NCBI RefSeq assembly: GCF_035917975.1 | Contig: NZ_CP109130.1 | Location: 6,696,001 to 6,760,000 of the forward strand | Direction of reading: 5' to 3' | Length of the DNA stretch: 64,000 nucleotides | Origin: Streptosporangium sp. NBC_01756 | Lineage (GTDB): Bacteria > Actinomycetota > Actinomycetes > Streptosporangiales > Streptosporangiaceae | Part shown: piece after piece, positions 15,856 to 24,638 of the stretch | Layout: the number at the start of each line of letters is the position of its first letter | Position numbering within the stretch: the stretch's first letter is position 1 | Notes under the pieces: model-generated | The model's input: only the letters and a program-made list of their open reading frames with translations | The model's database searches: none | What the model was told of the DNA's origin: nothing | Translations under genes and position numbers: made by a program

Positions 15856-16719
15856 TCAGCGCCCGGCCGGGGTGATGGCGGAGATCTGCGTGGCGAGCGC
15901 GGCCAGATGCGTGAGCGAGGAGTCGGCGGCGGCGTCGGGGACGGCGACGATGACGTGGTCGATGCCCAGGGCGGCCAGCTCGCCGCAGCGCTGGACACTC
16001 TCCTCGACACTCTGGCCGTCGGGGATGCGCATGTGGAGGGTCTTCTCGATCTCCTCGTAGGGCCGTCCCAGCCGTGCACAGTGAGCGCGCAGCACACCGA
16101 GTTTGTGCGGCACGTCGGCGCCGTACAGGAAGTTGCAGGCGTCGGCGTACTCGGCGACGAGACGGAGGGTCTTCTTCTCACCGCTGCCGCCGATCAGGAT
16201 CGGCGGGCGCGCCTGGGGCGCGTTGAGCGTACGCTCCAGCCGGTAGTGCCGGCCCTCGTACGGCTTGTCGTCATCGCTCCACATCTGCTCGGCGATCTGG
16301 AGCGTCTCCTCCAGCCGCTCGAACCGTTCGGCCAGGGAAGGGAAGCGGAGGCCGAGACCGCGGGCCTCCTGCTCGTACCAGCCGGCGCCGATGCCGAGGA
16401 CGGCGCGTCCGCCGGAGAGCGCGTCCAGGGTGCTGACCTGTTTCACCAGCAGGCCGGGCTCGCGGTAGACGGCGCCGGTCACGAGGGTGCCCAGCGTGAC
16501 CCGGCTGGTGAGGGCGGCGGCGTAGGACAGCGCGCCGTACGCCTCCAGCATCGGATCCTCCACGGCGCCGAAGTTGGGGATCTGGAAGAAATGGTCCATC
16601 ACCCACAGACTGTGCAGCCCCGCTTCGTCGGCGCCGCGGGCGACGGCCGCGAACCGCCCGGCGATGGCGGAGTCACCGCCGGTCCAGGTGAAGCGCGGGC
16701 AGGTCAGACCGAGTTTCAT
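15856..16719 (-). CDS. LLM-class F420-dependent oxidoreductase
   Basis: A 287-residue luciferase-like TIM-barrel flavoenzyme. Typical features: MKLGLTCPRFTWTG at the first strand, LWVMDHFFQIP, VTLGTLVTGAVYREPGLLVKQVSTLDALSGGRAVLGIGAGW (about 75-115), and RPPILIGGSGEKKTLRLVAEYADACN (about 170-195). This layout fits the actinobacterial F420-dependent branch, although FMN cannot be excluded. AAGGAG lies six bases before ATG 16719. The 5' leader holds a strong intrinsic terminator (16785-16828), so expression may be attenuated. The substrate is unknown. Confidence 0.9.
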   Translation of the reverse strand: MKLGLTCPRFTWTGGDSAIAGRFAAVARGADEAGLHSLWVMDHFFQIPNFGAVEDPMLEAYGALSYAAALTSRVTLGTLVTGAVYREPGLLVKQVSTLDALSGGRAVLGIGAGWYEQEARGLGLRFPSLAERFERLEETLQIAEQMWSDDDKPYEGRHYRLERTLNAPQARPPILIGGSGEKKTLRLVAEYADACNFLYGADVPHKLGVLRAHCARLGRPYEEIEKTLHMRIPDGQSVEESVQRCGELAALGIDHVIVAVPDAAADSSLTHLAALATQISAITPAGR

Positions 16720-16784
16720 CGAATCTCCTTGATCGGGTGGGCATACCGGCCGCAGGATGACGCGCCACTGCGGCTGCGGGCATG

Positions 16785-16828
16785 AAAAAACCCTCTCGAC
16801 CGGGTTGCTGGACCCGAGGCCGAGAGGG
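16785..16828 (-). terminator. Intrinsic terminator in the leader of the LLM oxidoreductase gene (possible attenuator)
   Basis: On the minus strand, CCCTCTCG (16828-16821) pairs with CGAGAGGG (16798-16791); an inner CGGGT/ACCCG pair closes a 6-nt loop, and TTTTTT (16790-16785) follows directly. It lies 66 bp upstream of the LLM start on the same strand, and no minus-strand gene precedes it. A short frame starting at ATG 16867 reads MSRAAHEIIIPTTP (ata, atc, att for the three Ile) and enters the hairpin, the layout of a leader-peptide attenuator. Confidence 0.75.
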
Positions 16829-17159
16829 CGTCGTAGGAATGATTATCTCATGGGCTGCGCGCGACATCCGCCGGGAGACCGCGCCGCCGATCGGCCGGAT
16901 CGTCGAATCAACGAGGATTCGCATCCATGACCGGGTTCACGCTTCCCGATGGGAATTTCGGCGTTCCCGGCAGATGAACAGGCTCCGCGTCAGGACGGAG
17001 TGAGGACGCAGAATTCGTTCCAAGAAATGGATGTGGGCGTGACCGAGTGGACTGAGACGGGCCTCAATCCTGAGCATGGGCCTGCCGGAGGTCGGCCGGT
17101 GTCGTGGTCGGGACGTGGAAGTCCCTGCCCGCTACGCTGTGGCGCGTGAGGTGGACGGC
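16829..17159. other. Divergent intergenic region
   Basis: 330 bp between the LLM leader and the RloA-like gene. It must contain promoters for both, but no convincing -35/-10 pairs were seen. A direct repeat-like ggtcggccggtgtcgtggtcggg occurs at about 17092-17112 (two ggtcgg copies). Confidence 0.4.
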
Positions 17160-18395
17160 ATGCTGCTGAGGTTCCGGACCGCGAATGTCCGCTCCCTGAG
17201 AGACGAGCAGGAACTGACATTGGTCGCGCCTCCAGGGGCGACCAATGTCAGTGAGATCGAACTGGCCGACGGGACCATCGGGGTGTACCCCCTGATCGGT
17301 GTTTTCGGTGCCAACGCCTCAGGGAAGTCCAACGTGCTCGCAGCCCTGCGTGACATGCGGGACGCCGTGCTCGACTCCTACGCACAGTGGGCCTCGCTCA
17401 AGGACATTCCGCGTTATGTCTTCAGCCTGGATTCAAGGTGTGTGGACGAGCCGTCCTTCTTCGAAGTCGATGTGGTCATCGACGGTGTGCGCTGGACGTA
17501 TGGTTTTGAGCTGAGCGCGGCACGGGTTGAGGCCGAGTGGGTGCACAGCTATCCGCGGGGCCGTCGCCAGGAATGGCTTGACAGGGACGCATCCCGGTCC
17601 GACCCTTACCGCTGGCCCGGCAATCGGATCCGAGACCGGGCTCAGCTCTCCCGCCGTACACGCTCCAACGCGCTGCTCCTCTCTACCGCGGGTACAGACA
17701 ACCACCCGCAGCTCTCCGCGCTTTTTCACTGGTTCCGGCGCAACCTGGGGTTCATCGGACCTGAGGTGGAGTGGGAGGAGCGTGAAAGATTCACCACGAC
17801 GCAGTTGGAGGGCGAGAGAGGCTCACGTATCCGGGAGTTGCTACGGGTCGCTGATCTGGGCATCACCGGCGCCGATATCCAACGAGGAGAACCGGGACAG
17901 CAGCGCCCGATCCGGTTGCTGCATCGATCTGCCGATGGCGGGGAAGTCGCCTTCGACTGGCAGCAGGAGTCTTTCGGGACCCGATCCTGGTTCGCGTTGC
18001 TCGGCCCGATGCTGCTGACCCTGGAGGAAGGGACGGTACTGCTGATCGATGAGCTGGACGCCAGCCTGCATTCCCGTATGGCGGCCGAAGTCATCCGTAT
18101 CTTCGCCGATCCGGATGCCAATCCAGCGGGCGCACAGCTAATCTTCACCTCGCATGATGCGACCCTGCTGAGCAGCCCGAGCGGCGAGCGTCTGCTGGCA
18201 CCGGCGCAGGTCTGGCTGACGGAGAAGGCCAGGGACGGTGCCACGCAGTTGTACGCCTTGACGGAGGCGCAGCCAGGGGAGGAGGAGAACCTGACGGTGT
18301 CATACCTGGAAGGGGCGTTCGGCGCGGTGCCCGACCTACTGGAGGGACAGATCGCCAGGCGGATGGCGACCGGGCGAGGGCCTGGTCAGCGCTGA
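17160..18395 (+). CDS. RloA-like AAA ATPase of an AbiL/RloAB-type defence pair
   Basis: A 411-residue SMC/ABC-like ATPase (AAA15/AAA21 group). Walker A is GANASGKS at 50-57; an ABC-like signature ESFGTRSWFALL lies at 270-281; Walker B is TVLLIDELDASLH at 292-304; and the switch His is in FTSHDATLL (329-337). The middle 100-260 is a helical insert. With the RloB-like gene overlapping its stop by 1 bp, it forms the two-gene pattern of RloA-RloB / AbiLi-AbiLii phage-exclusion systems. GAGG eight bases before ATG 17160 sets the start; GTG 17151 is an alternative. The ATPase probably senses infection and controls its partner; this is inferred from related systems. Confidence 0.88.
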   Translation: MLLRFRTANVRSLRDEQELTLVAPPGATNVSEIELADGTIGVYPLIGVFGANASGKSNVLAALRDMRDAVLDSYAQWASLKDIPRYVFSLDSRCVDEPSFFEVDVVIDGVRWTYGFELSAARVEAEWVHSYPRGRRQEWLDRDASRSDPYRWPGNRIRDRAQLSRRTRSNALLLSTAGTDNHPQLSALFHWFRRNLGFIGPEVEWEERERFTTTQLEGERGSRIRELLRVADLGITGADIQRGEPGQQRPIRLLHRSADGGEVAFDWQQESFGTRSWFALLGPMLLTLEEGTVLLIDELDASLHSRMAAEVIRIFADPDANPAGAQLIFTSHDATLLSSPSGERLLAPAQVWLTEKARDGATQLYALTEAQPGEEENLTVSYLEGAFGAVPDLLEGQIARRMATGRGPGQR

Positions 18396-19063
18396 TGGCC
18401 AAGCGAGCAAAGGGCAAAGACGCCCTCCTGCCAGCACATGGGGGAGGCCAACGTCGGCGCTCCGTCTTCGTTTTCACCGAGGGAAAAGTCACCGAGCCCA
18501 AATACATTGAGGCCATCAAAGCGCTGGTGGAGGTGCCGGTCAACGTTCACATCGCGAATGGGCAGGCTCCGGACTCCCGCCGTACGCCCGCTGACCTCCT
18601 CACCCAGGCCGTCAAACTGTTGGAGGGGAAGGAACAGGAGGATAGAAAGGCGAAGCTGCCGCGATCGCTGAAAACCCAAGTGTGGTGCATCTTCGACCAC
18701 GACAGCCGGGATCGAAACGAGCTGAACAGCCTGCTGGCGCAGGCGAAGCAGCGCGGTGTCGAGGTCGCCTTCTCCAACCCGTGCTTCGAGGTATGGCGAT
18801 TGCTGCACCTCAAGTCGGCGAACGGCACCTTCGGCGGCATCTGTGGCCAGGTCGTGCAACGACTACCTCAGGAGTTCCACCAGACGCCGGGCGGCATCAA
18901 GCACGTCGTTCCCGAGCAGATCAGTGGCAGGTTCGAGGCCGCTCGGAAGCGTGCGCTTGAGATGAACGGTCAACATCCCGAGCACTTGCCGCTACCCAGC
19001 ATGGATCCCTACACCGACGTCCATCGCTTCGTGGAGTACGGGATGGGTGTCATAGCGTACTGA
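18395..19063 (+). CDS. RloB-like TOPRIM-type protein, partner of RloA-like ATPase
   Basis: A 222-residue RloB-family protein. It begins with a basic stretch (MAKRAKGK), then VFVFTEGKVTEPKYIEA with Glu29 and Glu34, VWCIFDHDSRDR with Asp101 and Asp103, and the hallmark VAFSNPCFEVWRLLH at 124-138. The Glu...DxD arrangement resembles a TOPRIM metal site, and RloB proteins are considered candidate nucleases. Translation is coupled to the ATPase (TGATG). It sits in an accessory region with transposon debris, typical for abortive-infection genes. Nuclease activity and phage target are not known. Confidence 0.85.
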   Translation: MAKRAKGKDALLPAHGGGQRRRSVFVFTEGKVTEPKYIEAIKALVEVPVNVHIANGQAPDSRRTPADLLTQAVKLLEGKEQEDRKAKLPRSLKTQVWCIFDHDSRDRNELNSLLAQAKQRGVEVAFSNPCFEVWRLLHLKSANGTFGGICGQVVQRLPQEFHQTPGGIKHVVPEQISGRFEAARKRALEMNGQHPEHLPLPSMDPYTDVHRFVEYGMGVIAY

Positions 19064-19138
19064 TCCACTCCCGTTGACTGCTTTCTCACGCCAAGCCGTC
19101 CGCACGCCGTTGCTCGCGGGTGGCTCGGTCCGGTTACC

Positions 19139-19522
19139 GTGGGAGAGGTGGATGAGAACCGGGCACGGCGGGTCGTCGACACGTTGCGCGAGCGCGGCAT
19201 AGACGCTCACCTGGCGAGAGTCGGCGTCTATCAGTTCGGAGTGCGGGTGCTGCTGCCCGGAGGGCGTGAGGCGGACTGGGACACCGACGGCACCGCGGGT
19301 CTCGAAGCGCAGGTGATGCGGAACGGGATGCTGGTCGGGTTCGTGCCGGTGATCGAGGGGTCGGAGGACTTCGACGAGCAGCAGGTCGTGGACGCCATCG
19401 CGCGGACCGACTACGACCGGCCCATCGCCCGGCAGCGCGCGGTGGCGCCGCCGCCGGCCGAGCCGCTGCCCCGCCTGGGCGGGCTCTTCCGCCGCTTCCT
19501 CGACGGCTTCCGCTATCGGTGA
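19139..19522 (+). CDS. Hypothetical protein
   Basis: A 127-residue protein, GTG start at 19139, with an in-frame GTG at 19148 closer to the purine-rich GGGAGAG. The first 85 residues look like a small alpha/beta fold (RVVDTLRERGIDAHLARVGVYQFGVRVLLPGGREADWDTDGTAG, then VGFVPVIEGSEDFDEQQVVDAI). A basic amphipathic tail ends LGGLFRRFLDGFRYR and may touch membrane or partner. I cannot name a family. It lies 75 bp after the RloB-like gene on the same strand, so it could be an accessory of that locus, but coding bias resembles core chromosome. Confidence 0.68.
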   Translation: MGEVDENRARRVVDTLRERGIDAHLARVGVYQFGVRVLLPGGREADWDTDGTAGLEAQVMRNGMLVGFVPVIEGSEDFDEQQVVDAIARTDYDRPIARQRAVAPPPAEPLPRLGGLFRRFLDGFRYR

Positions 19523-19559
19523 CGGCCGCCTCCGTGCCATGAGTGCGACGCCGAGGTGA

Positions 19560-21221
19560 TCAAGCCGAGGCCGCCGACCGCAGGGCCGACACCAGCAGAC
19601 GGCCCGGATACTCACGCAGCCGGGGGTGGGCGCTTCGGTGGTGGTGGTTCCAGTAGCTGATCATCCGTTGTTCCGTCGCTGCCAGGAAGTCCGGGTTGTC
19701 GGCGAAGAACCGCCCGTAGGCGGTGTGGACGGCGGAACCTGGGCGGTCGAGGCCGTCGAGCGCGCGGTGGACGTCGCACACGATCTCCACGACGTACTCG
19801 CCGACCAGCCGCGCCACGTACGGGATGACCCATGGCTCCAGAGAGCCGGTGATCTGAGCGAGGTTGCGCTGCCGGACGTACCCGTCGTGGTGCCGGGTGT
19901 AGAGGCAGTGCAGGATCACCCGCTGGACGGGGGACAGGGCGCGGACCGCCGTGGGACCGGGTTCGGGATGGTAGATCCGCTCGGGGACGGCGACGCGGTC
20001 CTCGCCGACGGTGACCTCGAAGGATCCCGCCGGGTGGTGTTCGGCGGCCGGCATGATCCCGACGGCCGCGTGCACGTCGTCGGCCAGCGCGAAAGGGAAG
20101 GCACAGGTCAGGGACTCGTTGAGGCCACCGGCCGGTTCCCGCCGCGGCTCGTCGGCGGCTCGCCAACGGTAGTGGGCGTCGGGGAGGTGCTCCTCGTTGC
20201 CGCCGCCGTCTCCCAGCGCCATCAGGGTGAAGCCGTACCGCTCGTAGAAGCGCCGGGCGCCGGTGTTCCGCTGGAACACGTGCAGGTCGAGCAGGTGGGG
20301 CCGGGCCTTCTTGGCCTGGGAGAGCAGGGCTGCGCCGAGGCCGTGGCCCTGGGCGTCCGGGGCGACGTACAGGTGCTCCAGCCACTGGCCGTCCAGTGCG
20401 GCGAACCCGGCGATCCGGCCGTGCCGTTCGGCCACCCACACCTCGTGCCGGGCGACCACGACACCGGCGATCCAGGCCCTGGTCTCCTCGTCGGTGTGCA
20501 GGCGCGGCAGGTAGGTCATCTGGCGGCGTGCGGCCAGGAAGACGTCCGCGATCCGTTCCGCGTCGCCGCGCCAGGCCCGGCGCACGAACGGCAGCGCGTC
20601 GTGCGCCACGAGCTCGGCCATCTTGTGCAGCCGCAGGAAGTAGGTGAACGCCTCATGGAAGGACCGGGGATGGCCGAGCCGTACGGCACGCAGGTCGGCC
20701 AGGCAGTTTCGCAGGATGCCCCGATGGTCGGGATGCAGGGATCCGCCCCGGCGCAGGTAGGTCCATATGCAGCCCGCGACGACCGAGTCCAGCATGGCCA
20801 GATCGGCCTTGTCCGCGGGCGGCACCTCCGGGAAGGGCAGCCGTTCGTGCCGGGCCCACAGGGCCTGGACCGTCTGGTGCATCGCCTCGTGCGCGTCCGG
20901 TCCCGGCCAGCGCCAGCCGTGCCGGTAGTGGCGCTCGGCGGCGGACACGGTGCGGCGATCACGCTTCTCCGCCGTACGGCGCAGCGCGAACGCCGTCGTC
21001 TCCGCCAGCTGAGCCTCCCTGCTGGTCTCCAGGATGTCCAGCGCGCGGAGCAGGGCGACCTCGTCCGTCCGCACCCGCCCGGCGCGGCCGGTGATGTAGT
21101 CCCAGGTCGCGTTGTAGCCCAACGGCATGTAGCGCTCGACCGCGCATCTGAGAGCTGTGTGGCGCCGGCCGTACGGAAGATCCTGATTCCGGACCTGGCG
21201 CGCGTAGCCGCCGAAGCTCAT
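19560..21221 (-). CDS. Three-part protein with central GNAT acetyltransferase domain
   Basis: A 553-residue protein. Residues 1-205 are helical and begin MSFGGYARQVRNQDLPYGRRHTALRCAVERYMPLGYNATWDY. Residues about 215-360 are a GNAT acetyltransferase: RRAWRGDAERIADVF at the start, the acetyl-CoA loop LYVAPDAQGHGLGAALLSQA, then RNTGARRFYERYGF. Residues 375-553 form another unrecognised region with LSPVQRVILHCLYTRHHDGYVRQRNLAQI and AATEQRMISYWNHHHR. The two outer parts look related to a single actinobacterial family into which a GNAT module was inserted, but that needs alignment. It is single-copy and monocistronic, and the acetyl acceptor is unknown. Confidence 0.8.
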   Translation of the reverse strand: MSFGGYARQVRNQDLPYGRRHTALRCAVERYMPLGYNATWDYITGRAGRVRTDEVALLRALDILETSREAQLAETTAFALRRTAEKRDRRTVSAAERHYRHGWRWPGPDAHEAMHQTVQALWARHERLPFPEVPPADKADLAMLDSVVAGCIWTYLRRGGSLHPDHRGILRNCLADLRAVRLGHPRSFHEAFTYFLRLHKMAELVAHDALPFVRRAWRGDAERIADVFLAARRQMTYLPRLHTDEETRAWIAGVVVARHEVWVAERHGRIAGFAALDGQWLEHLYVAPDAQGHGLGAALLSQAKKARPHLLDLHVFQRNTGARRFYERYGFTLMALGDGGGNEEHLPDAHYRWRAADEPRREPAGGLNESLTCAFPFALADDVHAAVGIMPAAEHHPAGSFEVTVGEDRVAVPERIYHPEPGPTAVRALSPVQRVILHCLYTRHHDGYVRQRNLAQITGSLEPWVIPYVARLVGEYVVEIVCDVHRALDGLDRPGSAVHTAYGRFFADNPDFLAATEQRMISYWNHHHRSAHPRLREYPGRLLVSALRSAASA

Positions 21222-21354
21222 GATCCCGCCTGGGGGATGTCGCGGGCGCTCGGATCAGGGCATGGCATCGCCATACAGTGCCATGTCCGGATGCGAACGG
21301 GCCAGTCGATATCGCGGCGTCCCCACGCTCCTCCGCTGCCGGTCCGGCCGCCGG

Positions 21355-21843
21355 TCAGAGCCAGAAGGTGTCGTGGCGGAAGTAGAAGGCGGCCAGCTCC
21401 TCGTCACTGGGACGGCCGGAGACGGCGAAGTCCGCCAGACCTTCGAAGTAGCCCTCGCGGGGAGCGCCCGGGGCGAAGTGCAGCAGCATTGAGGCGGGCT
21501 CGCCCGACTCGTTGCGGAACGCGTGCACGCCGCCCTCGGGGACGTGCACGAAGTCCCCCGGCTTGGTGTCGATCCAGCGGGTGCCGTCGTAGATCCGCAC
21601 GGTCCCGGTGAGGATGAAGAACGACTCGGAGATCGACCGGTGGAAGTGCTGGTCGGGGCCGCTGGGCTGCGGTCCCATCTCCCAACGGTAGAGACCGAAA
21701 TTGCCGTTGGTGGAGGCCCCCGTCGCCAGATAGTGCACCGTGTTGCCGGACTGGTAGGTCAGCTCGGGTTCATGGGCGGCCGGGCGGTAGGTCGCGTTGA
21801 TTTCACCCTTGTCGCCGAAGTAGATCGGATCCGGATATGTCAT
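21355..21843 (-). CDS. Cupin-domain protein
   Basis: A 162-residue single-domain cupin. The first motif is HFHRSISESFFILTGTVRIY (about 73-92), with His-x-His and Glu as candidate metal ligands, and the second is PGDFVHVPEGGVHAFRN (about 100-116). Such proteins are metal-binding enzymes or sensors acting on small molecules. ATG 21843 was chosen because the cupin begins soon after; an upstream extension is GC-rich and unlike protein. AGAGGG lies about seven bases before it. It is flanked by intergenic DNA on both sides and is probably transcribed alone. Confidence 0.88.
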   Translation of the reverse strand: MTYPDPIYFGDKGEINATYRPAAHEPELTYQSGNTVHYLATGASTNGNFGLYRWEMGPQPSGPDQHFHRSISESFFILTGTVRIYDGTRWIDTKPGDFVHVPEGGVHAFRNESGEPASMLLHFAPGAPREGYFEGLADFAVSGRPSDEELAAFYFRHDTFWL

Positions 21844-22121
21844 GATCTGCCCTCTCACCTGCCTGGTACCCGCGTCTCCCGGGCTCCGTACGGCGCGGCC
21901 GGGAGCGCCACGACCTTCTCGGGAACACCGGCCCGGGGGTGACCAGGCGCACCTGCTCACCCCTCGGCGCCCCGAGCATGTCGCGGCGCCCGGCCGGCAC
22001 CTCGGCCGATCCTGCCAGCTCCGGGCGGTCGTCCGCCAGACTCACCCGGTGAGGAACTCCCTCAACGAGGGAACCTCCCAGTCCACACGGTGAACTCCGG
22101 CCCCCCAGAGCGGGGAGCACG

Positions 22122-24638
22122 TCAACCGGCCAGCACCTCCACCGTGCCGCGCTCGCCGTCGACCCGGATGCGGTCGCCGTCCCGTAGCCGCATGGTCGCG
22201 TTGCCGGTGCCGACCACGGCCGGGATGCCGAGCTCGCGCGCGACGATCGAGGCGTGGGAGAGGGGAGCGCCCATGTCGGTCACCACGGCGGCGGCGCGGG
22301 GGAACATCGGGGTCCAGCCGATGTTGGTCAGCGTCGTCACCAGGATCTCGCCGGGAGCGAGCCGGTCGCCGTCCTCGGGTCCGGCGATGACGCGGGCGAC
22401 ACCCTCGATGACGCCGGGCGCGCCGGGGAAACCGGTCACCGTGTCGCTCACCGGCGCGCTGCCGCCCCGCGCGTCGAAGATGTCGCCGCGCCGGTCGGGA
22501 TCGGCGGCCCAGCGGACCGGGTCGAACCGGCCGACGATCAGCGTGGGGTAGGCGGGCAGGGCCGCGTAGCGCTCGTGGGTGGCCCGCCGGACCGCTACCC
22601 GTGCGAGCGGGGTGCCGTCGCCGCGCAGGACGGCGAGGATCTCCTGGATCGACAGGAAGAACAGGTCGTCACCGTGCCCGGTCAGCTCTCCGGCCCGCTG
22701 GACGAAGGCGCGCAGCGCCCAGAAGGCCCGGACCACCTCCGAGCGGGTGCTCTCCCGGTCGCGGACGATCGCGTTCCACCGCCGCACCTGCTCGCGCGTC
22801 TTCGCCGCCTTACCGGGATGACGCCGCTCGAACCGCTCCCAGGCCGCCTCGCCGGCCTCCCGCTGGCGGGCGAGCAGCGTGTCCGCCTGGTGCCGGGTGT
22901 CGGTCATGGCCGCGAGCTGCGCGTCGATCCACTCCGGGTCCTCGCCGGGACGGGGGAGGGAGACCTCGAACTCGTGCGCGCCGCGGTGCCCGTAGGTGCG
23001 GGCGAACGCCTCCCGGTCGATCTCACCCCTCGCGAGCTTCCCCAGGCCGACGATGGGCCCGAGGCTGGCCAGCTCTCCGTCGGCGTTGGCCCCGGTGAGC
23101 ATCGCCTCGGCGTCGGTCTCGCCCGCCAGCTTGCGCAACCTGTCACGGGTCAGGACCAGGGCGGCGCCGCCCTGCCGCCCGGCGGCCTCCAGCATCTGGC
23201 AGGCCTCGACGAAGTGCGGCAGCAGCTCCCGCTCCCACAGCGTGGTCAGCTCGTCCGCCGTCGTGGCCGCGGCGGCCCGCTCGCGCAGCGTCGTGCACCG
23301 CCGCTGTGCCGTGGCGAGGAAACCGGGCATCTTCGCGACGTTGGCCGCCACCCGTCTGCGCAGGCTGAAGACGAGCGGCAGCACGCTCTTGGCGACCTGC
23401 CAGCGTGAGGCGGGCAGCAGCGGCACGTCCAGACCGGGCGGGAGTTTGCCGAAGACCTGCTCGATCGCGCCGAGCCTGCTCCCCATGCCCATCGCCTTGG
23501 CGATCGAGAACGCGATGCTCAGGTTCATGTAGAAGCGGCCGCCGATGTTGCCGACCAGGCTGAAGCCGGGCATGGCGGAGGTGGACATGGCCTCGCGGAT
23601 GAAGATCTGGACGAGGGACCAGGTGCAGGGGGTCATCACGTCGGGGATGGCTTCACCGAGGTTCGCGCCGGTCCACAGGTAGTCGCCGGTCAGGCTGTCG
23701 TTCCACTCCTCGACCTGCTGCCTGAGCCGGGTGATCGGGCGGGCCTGCACGATGAAGAAGGTCCCGTCGTGCACGGCCCACTCGACGTCCATGGCCGTGC
23801 CGTACAGTTCCTCGATCTCCGTGCCGAGCCGTGCGAGCCGTACGGCCTGCGCCCGGTCGAGCACGGGGCGGTGACGCAGTTCCTCGGGCACCGGCTCCTC
23901 GTGGGTGCCGCCGGGCGTGCGCACCGTCATGACGGCCTTGTCGCCCACGTGCTCCTCGACGACGTCGCCGCCGGTCTTGCCGACGACGACGGTGTCCGGC
24001 GTCACCTGCCCGCCGACGACGGCCTCGCCGAGGCCCCAGGAGGCGTTGATCACGACGCGGTCGCGCGCGCCGGTGACCGGGTCGGCGGTGAACAGGATGC
24101 CCGCCGCGTCGGCGGGCACCAGCTCCTGGACGACCACCGCCAGCGCCACGTCGTCGTGCGGCACGCCGTTCCCGGCCCGGTAGGCGATGGCGCGCGCGGT
24201 CCAGAGCGAGGCCCAGCAGCGCCTGACCGCGTCCAGCAGGGCGTCGCCGCGGATGTTGAGGTAGGTGTCCTGCTGCCCGGCGAACGACATGTCGGGAAGG
24301 TCCTCGGCGGTGGCCGACGACCGTACGGCGACCGGCACGTCGTCGCCGAGCTTGGTGTAGGCCGCGAGGATCTCCTCGGCGGTCTCCCGCGGCATCTCGT
24401 GCTCGGCGAACAGCGCCGCGATCCGCGGGGCGGCCTGCTCCGGAGGCAGGTCCGAGACGGTGCGGATGACCTCGTCGTGCAGGCCGCCGGTGCGGACGAA
24501 GTCCCGGTAGGCGTCCGTGGTGACGTGGAAGCCACCGGGAACCGGCAGGCCCGCGCGGGCCAGCCGGGCCAGCGAGCTGCCCTTGCCACCGGTCAGGGCG
24601 AGGTCGGCCGCCTCGTCGGGGAGGGGGAGGACGTTCAC
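22122..24638 (-). CDS. PEP-synthase-like dikinase of rifampicin phosphotransferase (RPH) architecture
   Basis: An 838-residue enzyme. The N-terminal ATP-grasp-type PPDK_N domain (1 to about 320) has GGKGSSLARLARAGLPVPGGFHVTT, VRSSATAEDLPDMSFAGQQDT and GEAVVGGQVTPDTVVV. A long helical middle region begins with YLWTGANLGEAIPDVMTPCTW. The swivelling phosphohistidine domain lies at the extreme C-terminus (GAPLSHASIVARELGIPAVVG, His795). PEP synthase and PPDK place this His domain centrally and end with a PEP-binding barrel; that barrel is absent here. The ATP - middle - His order is that of rifampicin phosphotransferase, which inactivates rifamycins with ATP. Its start overlaps the TetR gene by 4 bp. 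Antibiotic specificity is inferred, not proven. Confidence 0.82.
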   Translation of the reverse strand: MNVLPLPDEAADLALTGGKGSSLARLARAGLPVPGGFHVTTDAYRDFVRTGGLHDEVIRTVSDLPPEQAAPRIAALFAEHEMPRETAEEILAAYTKLGDDVPVAVRSSATAEDLPDMSFAGQQDTYLNIRGDALLDAVRRCWASLWTARAIAYRAGNGVPHDDVALAVVVQELVPADAAGILFTADPVTGARDRVVINASWGLGEAVVGGQVTPDTVVVGKTGGDVVEEHVGDKAVMTVRTPGGTHEEPVPEELRHRPVLDRAQAVRLARLGTEIEELYGTAMDVEWAVHDGTFFIVQARPITRLRQQVEEWNDSLTGDYLWTGANLGEAIPDVMTPCTWSLVQIFIREAMSTSAMPGFSLVGNIGGRFYMNLSIAFSIAKAMGMGSRLGAIEQVFGKLPPGLDVPLLPASRWQVAKSVLPLVFSLRRRVAANVAKMPGFLATAQRRCTTLRERAAAATTADELTTLWERELLPHFVEACQMLEAAGRQGGAALVLTRDRLRKLAGETDAEAMLTGANADGELASLGPIVGLGKLARGEIDREAFARTYGHRGAHEFEVSLPRPGEDPEWIDAQLAAMTDTRHQADTLLARQREAGEAAWERFERRHPGKAAKTREQVRRWNAIVRDRESTRSEVVRAFWALRAFVQRAGELTGHGDDLFFLSIQEILAVLRGDGTPLARVAVRRATHERYAALPAYPTLIVGRFDPVRWAADPDRRGDIFDARGGSAPVSDTVTGFPGAPGVIEGVARVIAGPEDGDRLAPGEILVTTLTNIGWTPMFPRAAAVVTDMGAPLSHASIVARELGIPAVVGTGNATMRLRDGDRIRVDGERGTVEVLAG

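Noticed and set aside
17160-19063. PARIS (AriA-AriB) defence system, which also pairs an AAA15-type ATPase with a TOPRIM protein.
   Set aside because: The partner carries RloB hallmarks (EGKxTEPxY and NPCFExW), which fit RloAB/AbiL better.
22122-24638. Phosphoenolpyruvate synthase (ppsA).
   Set aside because: The phosphohistidine domain is at the very C-terminus and the PEP/pyruvate barrel is missing; length and order fit the RPH type.
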